Origin: JAUIET01 sp039111475 | GTDB taxonomy: Bacteria > Pseudomonadota > Gammaproteobacteria > Pseudomonadales > JAUIET01 | Direction of reading: 5' to 3' | Length of the DNA: 64,000 nt | Assembly (NCBI GenBank): GCA_039111475.1 | Contig: JBCCIP010000008.1 | Span: 1 to 64,000, forward strand | In this document: positions 61,764 through 64,000 of the stretch, one piece after another | Layout of the letters: the number at the start of each line of letters is the position of its first letter | Position numbering within the stretch: the first letter of the stretch is position 1 | Program-made: the position numbers and the translations under genes | Notes under the pieces: generated by a model | What the model was told of the DNA's origin: nothing | Seen by the model: only the letters and a program-made list of their open reading frames with translations | Databases searched by the model: none

Positions 61764-62656
61764 CCGCTGAAGAACTTGATCTACTAGCGACTAGCATTGA
61801 TGATTCATTTTTTCTGATTGGTGTTGGCGTTTTAATCTATGAGTTGCTAAGAGGCTTAGCCAACAATTCGCTAGGTAAACAACGCGTATTGGACATGCTG
61901 ACCAGCGTTTCCACACAACTGCCGTCGTTTTTGATTCAGGTTTTTGTAATTGGCTTCGCATACCTTGGTTATTTGAAGCTCAGTGATTCGCTTATTGGCT
62001 GGACGTTCTCAATCAATGGCTGGACCATACTTGCAGCGGTGTTAGCCTGTGATTTCGTGTATTACTGGGAACACAGATGCTCGCACGTAATCCGCTTACT
62101 GTGGACGCAGCATGCGGTCCACCACTCTTCCCGCTTTATGAATATTGCGGTTGCCGCACGCTTTGGACCGCTTGAAGGCGTCGCTTCCGCCGTACTACAT
62201 TTACCTTTGATTATTATTGGCTTTCCCCCCGCTCTAGTGTTTTTCGGAATTGTTACAGTTCTTGCGTACCAGACCTGGCTGCACACTGAAACAATCGGCC
62301 GCCTGGGTATGTTGGAGAAACTTCTAAATACGCCGTCCAACCATCGTGTGCACCATGGATGCGATGAGAAATACCTGGACAAAAACTACGGCGGTATTCT
62401 GATTATCTGGGATCGAATGTTTGGCAGTTATCAAAGCGAGGAAGAAACACCCAGGTATGGCTTGAAACGAGATTTCAATGCGCTCAATCCATTTCATGTG
62501 TGTTTTTCAGAGATTCCGGGGTTATATCGTGATGTGCGCGATGCACCGTCGGTAAAACAGGCCATGATGCATTTGTTTGCACATCCCAGTTGGACACCGG
62601 AATCGGGCAATCAGACGCCAGTGGCCACTTCTAAAATACCTTCGAAGGTTTTATGA
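61760..62656 (+). CDS. Sterol desaturase/fatty acid hydroxylase-family membrane enzyme
   Basis: 298 residues with four to five helices and the diiron histidine clusters EHRCSHV (HxxxH type), HAVHHSSRF and NHRVHHGCDEKYLDKNYGG. These integral membrane enzymes hydroxylate or desaturate lipids with O2. GTG start overlaps the TetR stop (GTGA). Substrate unknown. Confidence 0.88.
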   Translation: MTAEELDLLATSIDDSFFLIGVGVLIYELLRGLANNSLGKQRVLDMLTSVSTQLPSFLIQVFVIGFAYLGYLKLSDSLIGWTFSINGWTILAAVLACDFVYYWEHRCSHVIRLLWTQHAVHHSSRFMNIAVAARFGPLEGVASAVLHLPLIIIGFPPALVFFGIVTVLAYQTWLHTETIGRLGMLEKLLNTPSNHRVHHGCDEKYLDKNYGGILIIWDRMFGSYQSEEETPRYGLKRDFNALNPFHVCFSEIPGLYRDVRDAPSVKQAMMHLFAHPSWTPESGNQTPVATSKIPSKVL

Positions 62657-63108
62657 TGTGCGTTATGAAACGTAGACACCACATTTGTTATTCCGCGCTA
62701 CTATCGTTAGCCGCACTGCTGATCTCCGGCGTAGCCTCAGCCGATGCCAGCTTGTTGCTAGGCACTTACTGGTTCCCCGATAAAGACGGTCAATTAGAGA
62801 TTGTTCAATCTGGTTCTGAATTTCAGGGCAAAGTCTCCGCCTACGATATTCCAGATCAAAAAGATGATCTTAATCCTGACCCCGCTTTGAAAGGGCAGTT
62901 ATTTCTCGGCTCATTAATGCTGAAGGGTTTCCACTATAACGAAAAGAAAGAGCGTTGGGAGGGTGGAACCGTTTATGACGCCTCTGAAGGGAAAAGTTAC
63001 AAAAGCCGCTTGTGGTTTGATGACAACGACACATCGGTTCTGAATGTGCGCGGCTATATTGGTTCACCCATGTTTGGTCGAACAACAGTGTTTGAGCGCG
63101 TTAAATAA
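62653..63108 (+). CDS. DUF2147 secreted protein
   Basis: 151 residues. Signal peptide (YSALLSLAALLISGVASADA), then a beta-rich DUF2147 domain (GTYWFPDKDGQLEIVQSGSEFQGKVSAY; LMLKGFHYNEKKERWEGGTVYDASEGKSYKSRLWF). The start overlaps the previous stop (ATGA). Function unknown; lipid binding would fit the operon but is a guess. Confidence 0.87.
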   Translation: MMCVMKRRHHICYSALLSLAALLISGVASADASLLLGTYWFPDKDGQLEIVQSGSEFQGKVSAYDIPDQKDDLNPDPALKGQLFLGSLMLKGFHYNEKKERWEGGTVYDASEGKSYKSRLWFDDNDTSVLNVRGYIGSPMFGRTTVFERVK

Positions 63109-63121
63109 AGACTATCCCGCG

Positions 63122-63139
63122 CTGCGGCGCCCGCCGCAG
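63122..63139. terminator. GC hairpin between convergent genes
   Basis: 7-bp arms CTGCGGC/GCCGCAG with a 4-base loop, 14 bases after the DUF2147 stop and 20 bases before the end of the convergent gene. No T-tract, so it is a partial or factor-assisted terminator at best. Confidence 0.45.
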
Positions 63140-63158
63140 TGAAGTAAACGATTAATAG

Positions 63159-63524
63159 CTAATCGATTAGCGCGGCCAGCATGGCAACCGTCTGCGCTAC
63201 AGCAATCCAAATAACAATGTGGCGGGCCCAGTAAAGATTTCGCGAGTAGCGCAGGCCTAGCGTGGACAAACTGGACTCTCTGCGCAAATTTAGCTCCCAG
63301 CGCCTGAGCACAATGAGTAGTACTGAAAACACAATGCCGATCGTAACATTGGCAAACAGTATGGGCCATGCAGCGCTAACCAGAGTGTCCCGCGAATCAG
63401 CATCTGCCACCGCCAGCCCGAATCCCGAACTACTGATAAAGGCCAGTGCCACTATGGCGTCTGAATAATTCACCAGGCGATCAGCCAATGCGCGCTCTTC
63501 GGACTCTAAATATTGTTTAGACAT
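63159..63524 (-). CDS. Hypothetical small membrane protein
   Basis: 121 residues with about three helices (ALAFISSSGFGLAV; AAWPILFANVTIGIVFSVLLIVL; HIVIWIAVAQTVAMLAALI). The start segment LVNYSDAIVALAF faintly resembles TMEM175-like channel helices, but no family is assigned. Confidence 0.65.
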   Translation of the reverse strand: MSKQYLESEERALADRLVNYSDAIVALAFISSSGFGLAVADADSRDTLVSAAWPILFANVTIGIVFSVLLIVLRRWELNLRRESSLSTLGLRYSRNLYWARHIVIWIAVAQTVAMLAALID

Positions 63525-63588
63525 TGCTGTAGCTGGCTTCCCGTATAATGATTAGAGCAAGTGTACATTGACTTGATGAGACCGCAAC

Positions 63589-64000
63589 ATGGGTAAACAG
63601 AACGTTGGAGATCTTGAGCAAATTCGACAAAACCTTGAGACTTGGTTGGCCAATCAGTTAGGCAAGGCCAGCGACTTTAGCATCGGTGAACTGAATTTTC
63701 CTGAAGCCAGCGGTGAAAGCAGCGTTACCTTGTTATTCGACGCCAATTGGCCCAGCGGTGAAGAAAAATTCGTGCTGCGCATGGTGCCTAAAGAAAGTGA
63801 GGTGTTTGAAAGCCATAACCTGAAATTACAATTTGACGTGATGAATATCGCGGGGCAACACGGTATTCCTGTGCCCGGCCTGGTGGCTTATGAAGCCAAT
63901 CCTGATTTGCTGGGCAGCGATTTCTATGTGATGAACTTCACCGAAGGCCTGATACCACCCGACAATCCACCGATGGCGTTTGGCAGTTGGGTTAGCGAGC
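63589..64000 (+). CDS. Phosphotransferase (aminoglycoside phosphotransferase fold), C-terminus cut by window end
   Basis: 137 residues are visible and open to the last base. N-lobe of a kinase-like fold: LNFPEASGESSVTLLFDANW as the glycine loop region, FVLRMVPKESEVFE with the strand-3 basic residue (Arg in place of Lys), and HGIPVPGLVAYEANPDLLGSDFYVMNFTEG as the hinge. It resembles ACAD10/APH-type proteins linked to acyl-CoA metabolism. Catalytic HxD lies beyond the window. Confidence 0.83.
   Translation, partial: MGKQNVGDLEQIRQNLETWLANQLGKASDFSIGELNFPEASGESSVTLLFDANWPSGEEKFVLRMVPKESEVFESHNLKLQFDVMNIAGQHGIPVPGLVAYEANPDLLGSDFYVMNFTEGLIPPDNPPMAFGSWVSE

Noticed and set aside
63159..63170. Palindrome CTAATCGATTAG as an operator
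   Set aside because: It coincides with the last codons and stop of the minus-strand gene (Leu-Ile-Asp-stop), so it is explained by coding sequence.
58000..64000. Possible mobile or defence island near the window end
   Set aside because: No integrase, transposase, terminal repeats, tRNA, restriction, toxin or CRISPR-associated genes are visible; all genes are metabolic or regulatory.

Overview
This window looks like chromosomal DNA of an aerobic, probably marine gammaproteobacterium. The base composition is moderate. Gammaproteobacterial markers include a FecI/FecR pair with a TonB-dependent receptor, an Anr/FNR regulator with all four cluster cysteines, Spy/CpxP and CpxR-like proteins, a FabR-like TetR regulator, E. 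coli-like NadE, NhaA, and the DUF2339/DUF3999 pair. The genus cannot be resolved by eye. I found no rRNA, tRNA, CRISPR array, insertion sequence, integrase or phage gene. Gene density is high and overlapping start/stop codons are common.

Layout. 1-4.0 kb: a TonB-dependent receptor (cut by the window start) downstream of a FecR-type anti-sigma regulator and an ECF sigma factor. 4.1-10.1 kb: a complete six-gene ABC importer of the GlpSTPQUV glycerol type. 10.3-21.3 kb: single genes and small operons of metabolic or hydrolytic enzymes (methyltransferase, haloalkane dehalogenase plus MFS, NadE, AIM24/nuclease/DUF1499, VOC, NTF2-like, two divergent luciferase-like oxidoreductases, a lipoprotein Rossmann reductase). 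21.3-23.4 kb: an MFS transporter with a long soluble helical tail. 23.6-29.8 kb: a homoprotocatechuate-type meta-cleavage pathway. HpaR and a FAH-family enzyme are divergent from aldehyde dehydrogenase, LigA-like and LigB-like ring-cleavage subunits, HpaF, HpaH and HpaI. The predicted route runs from ring cleavage through dehydrogenation, decarboxylation/isomerisation and hydration to aldol cleavage, giving succinate semialdehyde and pyruvate. 29.8-37.9 kb: DsbB, small unknowns, a Coq4-like protein facing a FabR-like regulator, an HDOD protein, a BLUF photosensor, and a secreted double ABM-domain protein facing its likely LysR regulator. 38.1-45.5 kb: a histidine kinase and sigma-54 response regulator divergent from a MacAB-like adaptor/ATPase/permease operon. 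45.6-52.1 kb: a lipoprotein methyltransferase, Spy/CpxP and an orphan CpxR-like regulator, then DUF2339/DUF3999. 52.1-58.7 kb: universal stress protein, CDF cation transporter, NhaA, delta-class carbonic anhydrase, cytochrome c', cytochrome b561 and the Anr/FNR regulator. 58.8-64 kb: a HAPMO-like Baeyer-Villiger monooxygenase, TetR regulator, sterol-desaturase-family enzyme, DUF2147 protein and a phosphotransferase cut by the window end.

The strongest signals beyond routine annotation are regulatory. Three palindromes of one form (GTGWAC-N4-GTWCAC) lie between coq4 and the FabR-like gene. Two CATAG-N7-CTATG sites lie between the LysR and ABM genes. A near-consensus sigma-54 promoter forces a later start for the efflux adaptor. 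GTAAA repeats lie between spy and cpxR. An Anr box sits about 40 bp before a plausible start for the universal stress gene. Two operators spaced exactly 20 bp abut a TetR start codon. On the protein side, the isomerase HpaF has alanine where its family has the catalytic N-terminal proline, the two importer ATPases carry complementary defects that fall in one composite ATP site, and two cofactor-dependent enzymes carry lipoprotein signals.

I did not find a clear defence island or a wholly new multi-gene system. The better candidates for new biology are the variant aromatic pathway, the long-tailed MFS protein, the stand-alone BLUF protein and the lipid-anchored Rossmann enzymes.
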